NCBI RefSeq assembly: GCF_015277875.1
Contig: NZ_CP063814.1
Location: 1,860,001 to 1,924,000, forward strand
Origin: Microbacterium luteum
GTDB lineage: Bacteria > Actinomycetota > Actinomycetes > Actinomycetales > Microbacteriaceae
DNA: 64,000 nt
Direction: 5' to 3'
The position numbers and the translations under genes were made by a program. The notes beneath the pieces are model-generated. The model was not told where the DNA came from. It saw nothing but the letters and a program-made list of their open reading frames with translations, and made no database searches. Shown one piece after another: positions 41,793-49,829 of the stretch (its first letter is position 1; the number at the start of each line of letters is the position of its first letter).

Positions 41793-42926
41793 ATGACCGA
41801 TTCTCCTTCTCTCCTCCATGAGCCGCTTCGGTTCGCGTACTGGGTCCCCAACGTCAGCGGGGGACTGGTCGTCTCGAACATCGAGCAGCGCACGTCGTGG
41901 GACTACGAGTACAACGTGCGACTCGCCCAGACGGCGGAGCGCGTCGGGTTCGAGTACGCCCTCAGCCAGGTGCGTTACCTGTCGAGCTACGGCGCGGCTC
42001 AGCAGCACGAGTCGACCTCGATCAGTCTTGCGCTGCTGCTCGCGACCGAGCGTCTCAAGGTCATCGCGGCCGTGCACCCGGGCCTGTGGGAGCCGGCGGT
42101 GCTCGCGAAGTACATCCTGACCGCTGACCAGTTCTCCCACGGCCGCGCAGCTGTGAATGTCGTCAGCGGCTGGTTCAAGGACGAGTACACGAAGCTCGGA
42201 CTCCCGTGGCTGGAACACGACGAGCGCTATCGCCGCTCCGCCGAGTTCATCGAGGTGCTGCGCGCACTCTGGACGGAGGAGAACGTCGACTTCCACGGTG
42301 ACTTCTACCGCGTGAACGACTTCACGCTGCGTCCCGGCCCGTATCCGGTCGAGGGACGCAGGCATCCGGAGATCTTCCAGGGCGGGAACTCGACGGCGGC
42401 ACGGTTCAACGGCGGGGCTCACGCCGACTGGTACTTCTCCAACGGCAAGGACTTCGACGGCTTCACCGAGCAGTACGACGACGTCACGAGGATCGCCGCC
42501 GAACACGGCCGCACCGTGAGGTTCGGTCTGAACGCGTTCACGATCATCCGCGACACCGAAGCCGAGGCGCGCGAACAGCTGCGGGAGATCATCGCTCAGG
42601 CGGACGGTGCCTCCGTCGAGGGATTCCGTCGCTCCGTGCAGCAGGCGGGCGCGGCGACGGCGGACCGGAAAGGGATGTGGGCGGACTCGAGCCTCGAGGA
42701 TCTGGTGCAGTACAACGACGGCTTCCGAACACAGCTGTTCGGGCCGCCCGAGCAGGTCGCCGAGCGCATCATCGCGTACAAGAAGCGCGGCGTGAACCTC
42801 TTCCTCCTCGGATTCCTGCACTTCCAGGAAGAGCTGGAGGAATTCGGCGAGAAGGTCATCCCGATCGTTCGGGAGCTCGAGGCAGAAGCGCTGCGCTCCG
42901 GCGATCCGCTCGCGGTCTCTCGCTAG
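41793..42926 (+). CDS. sfnG: FMNH2-dependent dimethylsulfone monooxygenase SfnG family
   Basis: 377 residues, LLM fold. The start region FAYWVPNVSGGLVVS, plus AVNVVSGWFKDEYTKLG, PWLEHDERYRRS, HPEIFQGGNS and LLGFLHFQEELEEFG, follow Pseudomonas SfnG nearly along its whole length. SfnG converts dimethylsulfone to methanesulfinate for sulfur scavenging and needs a flavin reductase, which is not adjacent here. No sulfonate transporter or MsuD neighbour is present. Predicted leaderless ATG. Function is inferred from similarity; another sulfone or sulfonate substrate is possible. Confidence 0.85.
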   Translation: MTDSPSLLHEPLRFAYWVPNVSGGLVVSNIEQRTSWDYEYNVRLAQTAERVGFEYALSQVRYLSSYGAAQQHESTSISLALLLATERLKVIAAVHPGLWEPAVLAKYILTADQFSHGRAAVNVVSGWFKDEYTKLGLPWLEHDERYRRSAEFIEVLRALWTEENVDFHGDFYRVNDFTLRPGPYPVEGRRHPEIFQGGNSTAARFNGGAHADWYFSNGKDFDGFTEQYDDVTRIAAEHGRTVRFGLNAFTIIRDTEAEAREQLREIIAQADGASVEGFRRSVQQAGAATADRKGMWADSSLEDLVQYNDGFRTQLFGPPEQVAERIIAYKKRGVNLFLLGFLHFQEELEEFGEKVIPIVRELEAEALRSGDPLAVSR

Positions 42927-42931
42927 CGTCG

Positions 42932-43501
42932 TCAGGTGGCAGGTGCGCCGGTGACAGAGTAGACGAGTTCGACGAACTGCCCGGCCCGGTCGACATCCAC
43001 GAGCGTCAGTCGGTCGGACTCGAGGCGCCGGGGGAGCAGGGGAGCGCCTCGACCCAGGGTGATCGGTGCGACGGAGAGTCGGATCTCGTCCAGCAGTCCT
43101 GCGTCGGCGAACTGTCCCGCGACGTCGCCGCCACCGATGATCCAGACGTCCCCGCCATCGGCAGATGCTCTGATGGCGGGGACGTGGTCGGCCACGGAGC
43201 CGCCGACGAAGTGGAGATCTGCACCGTCGACACCGACGCGGTCGCGAGCCGTGAACACCCACGTCGCGCGGTCACCGTAGGCGTCGCGCCATCGCTCGGG
43301 GTGCTCGCGCAGCTTCTCGTTCTCGCACACCCACTCGTACGTCGAGGAGCCCATCACCTGGGCGCCGATCGTGCGAAGGAAACGGGTGAACCCTTGCATC
43401 GCCCCCTCCGAAGGCACGGCGAAGAGCCAGTCCAGGGAGTGCTGATCGTCGGCCAGGTACCCGTCGAGGGTGGTGGCGGTGGTGTAGACGAAGCGTGTCA
43501 T
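42932..43501 (-). CDS. RibD C-terminal-like dihydrofolate reductase family protein
   Basis: 189 residues. DHFR-like fold: FVYTTATTLDGYLA at the N-terminus, VMGSSTYEWV, and the NADPH loop VWIIGGGDVAGQFADAGLLDE. The family includes RibD reductase domains and stand-alone proteins of unknown substrate; no riboflavin genes are near. Convergent with sfnG (5 bp apart). TAGGGT lies 6 nt before the ATG, so leaderless. Confidence 0.88.
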   Translation of the reverse strand: MTRFVYTTATTLDGYLADDQHSLDWLFAVPSEGAMQGFTRFLRTIGAQVMGSSTYEWVCENEKLREHPERWRDAYGDRATWVFTARDRVGVDGADLHFVGGSVADHVPAIRASADGGDVWIIGGGDVAGQFADAGLLDEIRLSVAPITLGRGAPLLPRRLESDRLTLVDVDRAGQFVELVYSVTGAPAT

Positions 43502-43507
43502 GCCGGC

Positions 43508-43513
43508 ACCCTA
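43508..43513 (-). promoter_or_regulatory. -10 box of leaderless RibD-like gene
   Basis: TAGGGT on the minus strand, 6 nt before ATG 43501. Confidence 0.55.
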
Positions 43514-43596
43514 CGGTGAGGTCCGGACATCGCCTCGCCGGCGCCGACGGCGCCTGCCCGCCAGGAGGAGGGGCGGCTGGTCATCCGTGAGTTGAC

Positions 43597-43610
43597 ATAA
43601 TGTACATTAT
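43597..43610. promoter_or_regulatory. AT-rich perfect palindrome, putative repressor operator
   Basis: ATAATGTACATTAT, a 14-bp perfect palindrome (16 bp counting one more imperfect pair), overlapping a TTGACA (43592-43597). It stands out in ~70% GC surroundings and sits between the divergent RibD-like and AEC genes. The shape suits a dimeric GntR-, MarR- or PadR-type regulator, but no regulator gene is nearby. Confidence 0.6.
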
Positions 43611-43648
43611 CGGCGAGTACTTCGGGATATGGGGGCAGGGGCACGCAA

Positions 43649-43654
43649 TAGTCT
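43649..43654 (+). promoter_or_regulatory. -10 box of leaderless AEC transporter gene
   Basis: TAGTCT, 6 nt before GTG 43661; it lies ~40 bp downstream of the AT-rich palindrome. Confidence 0.6.
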
Positions 43655-43660
43655 GGACCG

Positions 43661-44581
43661 GTGCTCGACTCACTCACCGGCTTCCTCGTCGTGGGTCTGG
43701 CCATCGCCGTCGGGTACGTCATCGCTCGGGTGGACCTGCTGGGCGAACATGCCCGTCCGGTGCTCGCACGACTCACCTTCTTCGTGCTTTCGCCGTTCCT
43801 GCTGTTCGTCGTGCTGGCCGAGGCCGACGTGCGCACGCTCTTCTCCGCCCTCCTTCCCGTCTCCGCGATAGCCGCCGCGGTCGCCATCGCCATCCATGCG
43901 ATCGTGGCACGCCTGCTGTGGCGACGGAACGTCGGAGAGACGACGATCGGCGCGCTGAGCGCCGGGCAGGTCAACTCCAACAACATCGGCATCCCGCTCT
44001 CGCTGTATCTTCTCGGCAGCGCCGCATACCCCGCGCCGGTGATCCTCATGCAGCTGCTCGTGCTCACACCGATAGCGATGGCGATGATGGAATCCGTCAC
44101 GGCGCACCAGCGCTCGGTCGGTCGCATCCTGGTGCGCACCGTCACGAATCCCCTCGTCATCGGATCCGTCCTCGGCACGCTGGTCGCCGTCAGCGGCCTC
44201 GAGCTGCCGGCGATGGCGATGGAGCCGGCGCGACTGATCGCCGACGCCTGCGTGCCCGTTCTCCTCATCAGCTATGGCATGTCCCTGTTCGGCCAACGGG
44301 TGCTCGGCGCCTCGGGGCGACGTCGCGACGTCGTCCTGGCGACAACACTGAAGCTCTTCGTGATGCCGCTGACGGCCTGGCTGTGCGGACAGCTGCTGTT
44401 CGGCATGTCGCCTCACGACGTGTTGATCGTCGTCGTTCTGGCAGCGCTCCCCACCGCTCAGAACGTCTTCAACTATTCCCAGCGGTTCGGCATCGGCGAG
44501 ACGATCTCCCGGGACACGGTCTTCCTCACCACGATCGGCTGCGTTCCCGTCCTGTTCGCGGCCTCGCTTCTGTTGGGCTGA
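43661..44581 (+). CDS. AEC family transporter (auxin efflux carrier-like)
   Basis: 306 residues, about ten transmembrane helices in two five-helix halves. The unwound-helix motif SAGQVNSNNIGIPLS (residues ~99-113) and its C-terminal counterpart LPTAQNVFNYSQRF are typical. Bacterial AEC members move organic acids (malate, malonate) or amino acids; substrate unknown. GTG start is predicted leaderless and the gene may be under the AT-rich palindrome. Confidence 0.87.
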   Translation: MLDSLTGFLVVGLAIAVGYVIARVDLLGEHARPVLARLTFFVLSPFLLFVVLAEADVRTLFSALLPVSAIAAAVAIAIHAIVARLLWRRNVGETTIGALSAGQVNSNNIGIPLSLYLLGSAAYPAPVILMQLLVLTPIAMAMMESVTAHQRSVGRILVRTVTNPLVIGSVLGTLVAVSGLELPAMAMEPARLIADACVPVLLISYGMSLFGQRVLGASGRRRDVVLATTLKLFVMPLTAWLCGQLLFGMSPHDVLIVVVLAALPTAQNVFNYSQRFGIGETISRDTVFLTTIGCVPVLFAASLLLG

Positions 44582-44608
44582 CCTCTCCCCCGGCGCGCAC
44601 GATCCGCG

Positions 44609-44614
44609 TACAGT
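44609..44614 (+). promoter_or_regulatory. Putative -10 box of hdeD-like gene
   Basis: TACAGT, giving a leader of ~35 nt with AGAAAGG as ribosome site before ATG 44656. Confidence 0.45.
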
Positions 44615-44655
44615 GGAGGCGAGCCATTCCCAGGGAACTTTCAGAAAGGCCTCTC

Positions 44656-45213
44656 ATGTCTCTCGAATCAGCGGAGAAGTCCGCCGTCAACGGCATCCGC
44701 ACCGCGCTCGGCATCGGCGGCGTTCTCGCCGTGATTGTCGGCATCCTGATCCTTGTCTGGCCGGGGCGCACGGCGGCCGTGGTCACCGCGATCATCGCCA
44801 TCTACGCGATCGCCGCGGGCCTGGTCTACGCCGGGCTCGGCATCTTCTCGAAGGCGAAGGGCGGCTGGTCGCGCGTCGGCCATATCGTGCTCGGCATGCT
44901 CTTCGTCATCGCCGGCGTTGTGGCCTTCTTCAACCTCGCTCAGACGACGGAGTTCCTCGCGATCTTCCTCGGCATCCTCGTCGGTGTCATGTGGATCATC
45001 GAAGGGGTTGTCTCCCTGTCCACGCTGAGCGACTCCCGCTCGAAGGGCTGGACGATCTTCTTCGCCATCCTCAGCATCGTCGCCGGCATCGTCCTGCTCT
45101 TCAGCCCGCTGTGGGGCGCGCTCGTGCTGTGGTGGGTGCTGGGCATCTCGCTCGTCATCCTCGGCATCGTCCAGATCATCCGCGCGTTCACGTTCAGCCC
45201 CCTCGACGCCTGA
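44656..45213 (+). CDS. HdeD family (DUF308) membrane protein
   Basis: 185 residues with six hydrophobic segments in three helix pairs, each hinge carrying small residues (GILILVWPGRTA; GVVAFFNLAQT; GIVLLFSPLWG), the DUF308 repeat pattern. E. coli HdeD supports acid resistance at high cell density; in Actinobacteria the role is not known. ATG 44656 after AGAAAGG; an upstream frame extension is in the AEC gene and rejected. Confidence 0.87.
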   Translation: MSLESAEKSAVNGIRTALGIGGVLAVIVGILILVWPGRTAAVVTAIIAIYAIAAGLVYAGLGIFSKAKGGWSRVGHIVLGMLFVIAGVVAFFNLAQTTEFLAIFLGILVGVMWIIEGVVSLSTLSDSRSKGWTIFFAILSIVAGIVLLFSPLWGALVLWWVLGISLVILGIVQIIRAFTFSPLDA

Positions 45214-45236
45214 TCCGCGAAGCCGTCGCCGCCACG

Positions 45237-45305
45237 CGAGAAACACGCTTTGGCGCGAGAAACGTCGCAATGCGTGGTGTTTCGCGCTGGAAGTGGTTTC
45301 TCGGC
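45237..45305. repeat. Cluster of GCGAGAAAC-like direct and inverted repeats
   Basis: Two direct copies of GCGAGAAAC (45236-45244 and 45255-45263) are followed by two inverted relatives (GTTTCGCG near 45279-45286 and GTTTCTCG near 45296-45303). GAAACAC (45240-45246) can pair with GTGTTTC (45277-45283). It lies in the 161-bp gap between convergent genes. Function unknown. Confidence 0.5.
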
Positions 45306-45322
45306 GAACGCGCGGGCTGAGA

Positions 45323-45367
45323 CGAGAAGGGAGCACCGCGCGATGGTCGCGTGGCGCCCCCTTCTCG
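45323..45367. terminator. Strong hairpin between convergent hdeD-like and S9 peptidase genes
   Basis: Outer stem CGAGAAGGG/CCCTTCTCG (45323-45331 with 45359-45367) and inner 8-bp stem CCGCGCGA/TCGCGTGG around TGG. Symmetric enough to work on both strands; likely bidirectional terminator. Confidence 0.65.
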
Positions 45368-45374
45368 CGTCGGG

Positions 45375-47342
45375 TCAGTCGATCGGCAGATGGCGCGCCC
45401 ACCAGTCGAGTACCGCGTCGAATCGCTCGACCCGATGACGCGGCTGGCCCGCCCGCGTGAGTTCGTGGTCCTCCCCCGGGAAGATCAGCATCTCCGTCTC
45501 GACACCCTGACGCTTCAGCGCGGAATAGTAGCGCGTTGCCTGTTCGAGGGGGCACCGGTAGTCCGCCTCGGAGTGGATGACGAGTGTCGGCGTCGTGACG
45601 CGATCGACCACCGCCATCGGACTCTGCGCCGCGATCGCCTCGGGATCGGTGCCGACGTACTCATCCCCGAAGAACGTGCCGATGTCGCTCGTTCCTTGGA
45701 ACGACACGGGGTCCAGGAAGCCGCGTTCGACGATCGCCGCGGCGAAACGCTCCTCGTGCGCGATGATCCACGCCGTCAGGTAGCCGCCATACGACCCGCC
45801 CATGATGCCCACGCGGTCGCCGTCCAATCGCGGGTCCGCCGCCAGGAGCCCGTCGAGGAAATCGAGAACGTCGGCCATGTCGACCGTGCCCATCGCCTGC
45901 CGGATGCTTCGCCCGTGCGCACTCCCGTAGCCCGCTGAGCCGCGGGGATTGCAATAGACCACCGCGTAACCGGCATCGACGAGCACCTGTGTCTCGTCAA
46001 AGAGGTGTATTCCATAAGAGGCATACGGTCCGCCGTGGATCTGAAGGATGACCGGGTGCGGACCCTCCCCGTCCGGGATCGCGCTCCAGCCGTGGACCGG
46101 ATATCCGTCGCGGCCGGTGATCTCGTGCTCGGCGATCGACACCGGGGCGATGGCGCCCGCATCGCCGTGGTGCGTCAAGCAGCGGACCTCGCCGCCGTCG
46201 ATCAGGAAGAGTTCGCCGAGGCTTTCCGGGGTCGCCGCTGCCGCGACGACCCTCGTGCCCGACGCGGCGTGACCGCCCACCTCGACATCGCCGTCGAGCA
46301 CGGCGGAAGTGGTGCCGTCCCGCGCGACGCGGAGCAGGTGCACGCGCCCGCGGGTGCGGTTCTGCACGAGAAGGTCGTCACCGACGACGGTCAGGTGGCT
46401 GCCCGCTTCACCCAGATCGAACCGGTCGGCGTCGTGCACGCGCCGGATGCCGTCTGCTCCGACGAGGAAGAGCCCTGTCGCCGGAGCGACGAAGTCGACC
46501 CCCCGCTCTCCCACCCCGGCCGCCAGGAGGGCGAGCGTGCCGTCGCCGCACACGGCGAGATCCGAAATCGTCAACCGCGCATCGACCCCCACGACCTCAG
46601 ACACGTCGCCGTCGTCGAGTCCGACGGCGACGACGCGGGAACGGAGATCCCGGCGCGCCGACTCGATCGCGTCGACGACGGTGAACACGCGGCCCTCGTG
46701 CACCACCAATGCGCTGTGCGATTCGTCACCGAACGTCACCCGTCGCGAGGGGACCGGAACGGCGGGGGTCTCCTCCGACTCCCCCACGCGGGGCGCCGCG
46801 GGATAGGCGGGCTCGTCGTCCGGGTCGGCCACCGGCACCACGAAGACGTGCGACGGTCGGTCGGCGATGTATCCGACCCCGTTGGCATGCCAGCGGATGC
46901 CGGTGACCCGACGCGGCGCCTCGGCGGCAGGCTCGAGCCCGGCCACGGTGCCGTACCGGCCCGGCTCGGGCACGCGGGCGAGGAAGACCGCGCGCTCACC
47001 ATCGGGCGTCCACGCGTGCTCACCGACCCCGAGAGGCTCATCCGTGATCTGCAACGCCTCTCCCCCTGTGGCGCGCATGACGAACAGCTGCGCCCGGCCG
47101 CCCGCGTCGGGGCGCCGGAACAGGACCCGTGAGCCGTCGGGACTGATGAGCGGTGCCGCGTCGGCGATGCCGCGTGTCAGCCGGCGGGGACGCCCGTCGG
47201 GGAGGTCGACGCGCCACACCTGTCCGACGTAGCGGTTCGCCCTGATGTCGGGTCGCGACGTCGCGTAGACCGCGAACGAGCCGTCGCGTGAGATGTCGGG
47301 CCGGCCGACCGCGATGAGGGATTCGATGTCGGCGGCGCGCAC
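45375..47342 (-). CDS. S9 family prolyl oligopeptidase-like peptidase
   Basis: 655 residues, no signal peptide. N-terminal beta-propeller (~1-390, WD40/PD40-like repeats such as PLISPDGSRVLFRR) caps a C-terminal alpha/beta-hydrolase. Triad: Ser517 in GGSYGGY, Asp594 in SEADYRC, His626 in PGEDHEL; oxyanion region HGGPY near 436. Most like acylaminoacyl-peptidase/dipeptidyl-peptidase homologues that cut short peptides. GTG start is one base after the SDR stop, so the two genes are probably co-transcribed. Confidence 0.92.
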   Translation of the reverse strand: MRAADIESLIAVGRPDISRDGSFAVYATSRPDIRANRYVGQVWRVDLPDGRPRRLTRGIADAAPLISPDGSRVLFRRPDAGGRAQLFVMRATGGEALQITDEPLGVGEHAWTPDGERAVFLARVPEPGRYGTVAGLEPAAEAPRRVTGIRWHANGVGYIADRPSHVFVVPVADPDDEPAYPAAPRVGESEETPAVPVPSRRVTFGDESHSALVVHEGRVFTVVDAIESARRDLRSRVVAVGLDDGDVSEVVGVDARLTISDLAVCGDGTLALLAAGVGERGVDFVAPATGLFLVGADGIRRVHDADRFDLGEAGSHLTVVGDDLLVQNRTRGRVHLLRVARDGTTSAVLDGDVEVGGHAASGTRVVAAAATPESLGELFLIDGGEVRCLTHHGDAGAIAPVSIAEHEITGRDGYPVHGWSAIPDGEGPHPVILQIHGGPYASYGIHLFDETQVLVDAGYAVVYCNPRGSAGYGSAHGRSIRQAMGTVDMADVLDFLDGLLAADPRLDGDRVGIMGGSYGGYLTAWIIAHEERFAAAIVERGFLDPVSFQGTSDIGTFFGDEYVGTDPEAIAAQSPMAVVDRVTTPTLVIHSEADYRCPLEQATRYYSALKRQGVETEMLIFPGEDHELTRAGQPRHRVERFDAVLDWWARHLPID

Positions 47343-47343
47343 G

Positions 47344-48108
47344 TCACTCCCCCGCGAACGAACCGGTGTCCCCGACCAGCCGGGTGTTGTCGGCGGGTAC
47401 CGGCTCGATCGCCGCGAGGGCGACCTCCGCGGCGAACTCCGACACGTTGTACAGGCGCCCGGCCGACTCGCGACGTGTGGCGATCGCGCCGGGGTTCGCG
47501 CGTTCCAGGAGCGTCGCGGTGATGGTCCCTTCGATCATGTCGCCCGAGACCACGACGAACTCCACGCCGCGCTCGGCGAGAGCCGGGATGCGCTCACGCA
47601 GCGCATCCTCACCGGCACGCTTGGAGAGAGCGACCGGCTCGTATTCCGGCATCGTCGCCGTCGTGCGGATGAAGTGCGCCTGGTGGCTCGTCACGAACAC
47701 CACGCGAGCGCCCTGCGGCAGGAGTGGCAGCGCGGTCTCCAGCGTGCGCACCTGGGCGTCGCGGTTGAGCGTCAGGGCGTAGTCTTCCGCCACGCCGGAC
47801 TCCATGCCCCCGGATGCGTTCAGGACGAGGATGTCCAGGGACCCGAAAGCGCGTGCGACCTCATCGAACATCGCCGCGACCGAGTCGGGGTCGGTCAGGT
47901 CCGCCCCGACGACGAGGACCCGCACGCCCAGCTCTCGCAGTTCCGTGGCGAGCTTCTCGGCCCGCGGGGCCTTGTTGCGGAAGTTGATCACGACATCCGC
48001 TCCGGCCTGCGCGAGGTATCGCGCCGTGTCGGCGCCGATGCCCCGCGAGGAACCGGTGACGAGGGCGGTCTTTCCGGTCAGGGAACCGGCGGGGAGGGGC
48101 TGGGACAT
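47344..48108 (-). CDS. SDR family oxidoreductase with displaced catalytic Tyr
   Basis: 254 residues, Rossmann fold. Cofactor motif TGSSRGIG (18-25), NASGG (97-101) and Ser141 are in place. In the active-site helix Lys163 is present, but the residue four before it is Val159; the only nearby Tyr is 156, so YxxxK has become YxxxxxxK. It may use Tyr156 in a shifted geometry or lack classical activity. Good AGGAG ribosome site. A GCGCGC-loop-GCGCGC hairpin lies in its leader. Confidence 0.87.
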   Translation of the reverse strand: MSQPLPAGSLTGKTALVTGSSRGIGADTARYLAQAGADVVINFRNKAPRAEKLATELRELGVRVLVVGADLTDPDSVAAMFDEVARAFGSLDILVLNASGGMESGVAEDYALTLNRDAQVRTLETALPLLPQGARVVFVTSHQAHFIRTTATMPEYEPVALSKRAGEDALRERIPALAERGVEFVVVSGDMIEGTITATLLERANPGAIATRRESAGRLYNVSEFAAEVALAAIEPVPADNTRLVGDTGSFAGE

Positions 48109-48134
48109 GGACTTCGCTCCTGAGGTCGTGACGG

Positions 48135-48151
48135 GCGCGCGCGTGCGCGCG
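48135..48151. repeat. 17-nt alternating GC tract (Z-DNA / hairpin prone)
   Basis: Strict purine-pyrimidine alternation; GCGCGC (48135-48140) can pair with GCGCGC (48145-48150). It lies in the SDR leader between the presumed -10 (48163-48168) and the ribosome site. Confidence 0.5.
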
Positions 48152-48162
48152 ACCCGCTCATG

Positions 48163-48168
48163 ACCCTA
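48163..48168 (-). promoter_or_regulatory. Putative -10 box of the SDR-S9 unit
   Basis: TAGGGT on the minus strand; leader ~50 nt, with hairpin and AGGAG ribosome site. Confidence 0.45.
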
Positions 48169-48228
48169 TCAACGGGTCTCATCCGATTCCGGGCGCGCGA
48201 CGACGGCCCGGCCCCCGGTGTGCGTTGC

Positions 48229-48234
48229 TAGAGT
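48229..48234 (+). promoter_or_regulatory. Putative -10 box of the NfeD-SPFH unit
   Basis: TAGAGT, same hexamer as pyrR; short leader with AAGGAGG ribosome site before ATG 48261. Confidence 0.45.
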
Positions 48235-48260
48235 TCGAGCAAGGGGAAGGAGGCGGGTCG

Positions 48261-48755
48261 ATGATGCCCGATCTGACGCAGTATCTCTGGATCGTCTGGC
48301 TCGTGCTCGCACTGCTGTTCGTGATCGTCGAGCTGCTGACGCTGGAGTTCACCTTCCTCATGCTCGCTGCCGGCGCCCTGATCGGGGGGCTGGGCGTCAA
48401 TCTCCTCGGCGGACCCTGGTGGCTGCAGGTGGGAGCGGCCGCGGCGATTTCCGCGCTCCTGCTGTTCACGATCAGACCCTTGCTGCTGCGCGCGCTGCGA
48501 CGCTCCTCGGGCGACGTCAAGACGAACGTCGATGCGCTCTACGGCATCGACGGCCGTGTGGTCGCGGCCTTCGTCGAGGGTGACGGAAGCGTGAAACTCG
48601 ACAACGGGGAGACCTGGACCGCACGAGCGGCCTCCGGCATCCTCGACGCCGATCTCGAGCTCGGCACCCGGGTGACCGTCTACGCGGTGCGGGGCGCGAC
48701 GGTCGAGGTCCGGCCCACCCACGTTCATCGCGAGAAAGAAGCTGACCATGGTTGA
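48261..48755 (+). CDS. NfeD family membrane protein
   Basis: 164 residues: an N-terminal membrane part (~8-75, three to four helices) and a C-terminal OB-fold domain (~95-160; LYGIDGRVVAAF, VKLDNGETWTARA). NfeD-like OB proteins work with SPFH partners in membrane organisation; the SPFH gene follows at once (8-nt overlap). Start at ATG 48261, 7 nt after AAGGAGG; an upstream ATG at 48225 overlaps the promoter and is rejected. Confidence 0.88.
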   Translation: MMPDLTQYLWIVWLVLALLFVIVELLTLEFTFLMLAAGALIGGLGVNLLGGPWWLQVGAAAAISALLLFTIRPLLLRALRRSSGDVKTNVDALYGIDGRVVAAFVEGDGSVKLDNGETWTARAASGILDADLELGTRVTVYAVRGATVEVRPTHVHREKEADHG

Positions 48756-49824
48756 CATCGGCTCGTTCATCGGACAGATCTTCGTCATCGTCCTGCTGCT
48801 GGTCGTCGCGATCTTCGTGGTCGTGGTGATCTTCCGCTCCATCCGCATCATCCCGCAGGCGTACGCCGGCATCGTCGAGCGGCTCGGCCGCTACCAGCGC
48901 ACTCTGAGCCCCGGCCTGAATCTGCTGGTGCCGTTCATCGACCGCCTCCGACCCTTGGTCGACATGCGCGAGCAGGTCGTCTCCTTCCCGCCGCAACCGG
49001 TCATCACCGAGGACAACCTCGTCGTCTCGATCGACACGGTCGTCTACTTCCAGGTCACGGATGCGCGCGCCGCGACGTACGAGATCGCGAACTACCTCAG
49101 CGCTGTCGAGCAGCTCACCACGACGACGCTCCGCAACGTGGTCGGAGGCCTGAACCTCGAGGAGGCCCTGACGAGCCGCGACAACATCAACGGCCAGCTG
49201 CGGGTCGTCCTCGACGAGGCGACCGGCAAGTGGGGGCTGCGCGTCTCCCGAGTCGAGCTGAAGGCCATCGACCCGCCGGTGTCGATCCAGGACTCGATGG
49301 AGAAGCAGATGCGCGCGGAGCGGGACCGTCGCGCGGCGATCCTGACCGCCGAGGGCTCGAAGCAGTCTCAGATCCTCGAGGCGGAGGGCCGTCGGCAGTC
49401 CGAGATCCTCCGCGCCGAGGGCGACAAGCAGGCGGCCGTGCTGCGAGCCCAGGGCGAGGCCGAGGCCATCGAGATGGTCTTCGACGCCATCCACGCCGGT
49501 GAACCCGACGACAAGCTCCTCGCCTACCAGTACTTGCAGACCCTCCCCAAGATCGCCGACAGTGCATCGAGCAAGCTGTGGGTCATCCCGAGCGAGATGA
49601 CCGAGGCATTGAAGGGCATCGGCGCCGCCTTCGGCGGTCGCTCCGACGACACCCCTCGCCGTGAGCCGGGTTCGAAGCCGAAGCCGACAGGGCCGACCCG
49701 CGCCGCCGCCGACGCGGCGCTCGCCGCCGCCCGCGAGGCGGCGTCCGCCGCTGATGACATCGCCACGGAAGCGCGCAAGACCACACCCGGTGCCGCCGGC
49801 GGCGGAGCGGGTGAGGCACGCTAG
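48748..49824 (+). CDS. SPFH/Band 7 family protein (stomatin/QmcA-like)
   Basis: 358 residues. One N-terminal membrane anchor (~9-30), SPFH domain (~35-190: IVERLGRYQRTLSPGLNLLVPF, PPQPVITEDNLVVSIDTVVYFQ), a coiled coil rich in Glu/Ala/Arg (~190-245) and an Ala/Thr-rich disordered tail. Such proteins form large membrane cages or microdomain scaffolds and often regulate FtsH-type proteases. Paired with NfeD upstream. Confidence 0.92.
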   Translation: MVDIGSFIGQIFVIVLLLVVAIFVVVVIFRSIRIIPQAYAGIVERLGRYQRTLSPGLNLLVPFIDRLRPLVDMREQVVSFPPQPVITEDNLVVSIDTVVYFQVTDARAATYEIANYLSAVEQLTTTTLRNVVGGLNLEEALTSRDNINGQLRVVLDEATGKWGLRVSRVELKAIDPPVSIQDSMEKQMRAERDRRAAILTAEGSKQSQILEAEGRRQSEILRAEGDKQAAVLRAQGEAEAIEMVFDAIHAGEPDDKLLAYQYLQTLPKIADSASSKLWVIPSEMTEALKGIGAAFGGRSDDTPRREPGSKPKPTGPTRAAADAALAAAREAASAADDIATEARKTTPGAAGGGAGEAR

Positions 49825-49829
49825 ACCTC

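Noticed and set aside
38126..42926. The two LLM oxidoreductase genes as a tandem duplication
   Set aside because: The proteins share only the general fold; motifs and lengths differ and four unrelated genes lie between.
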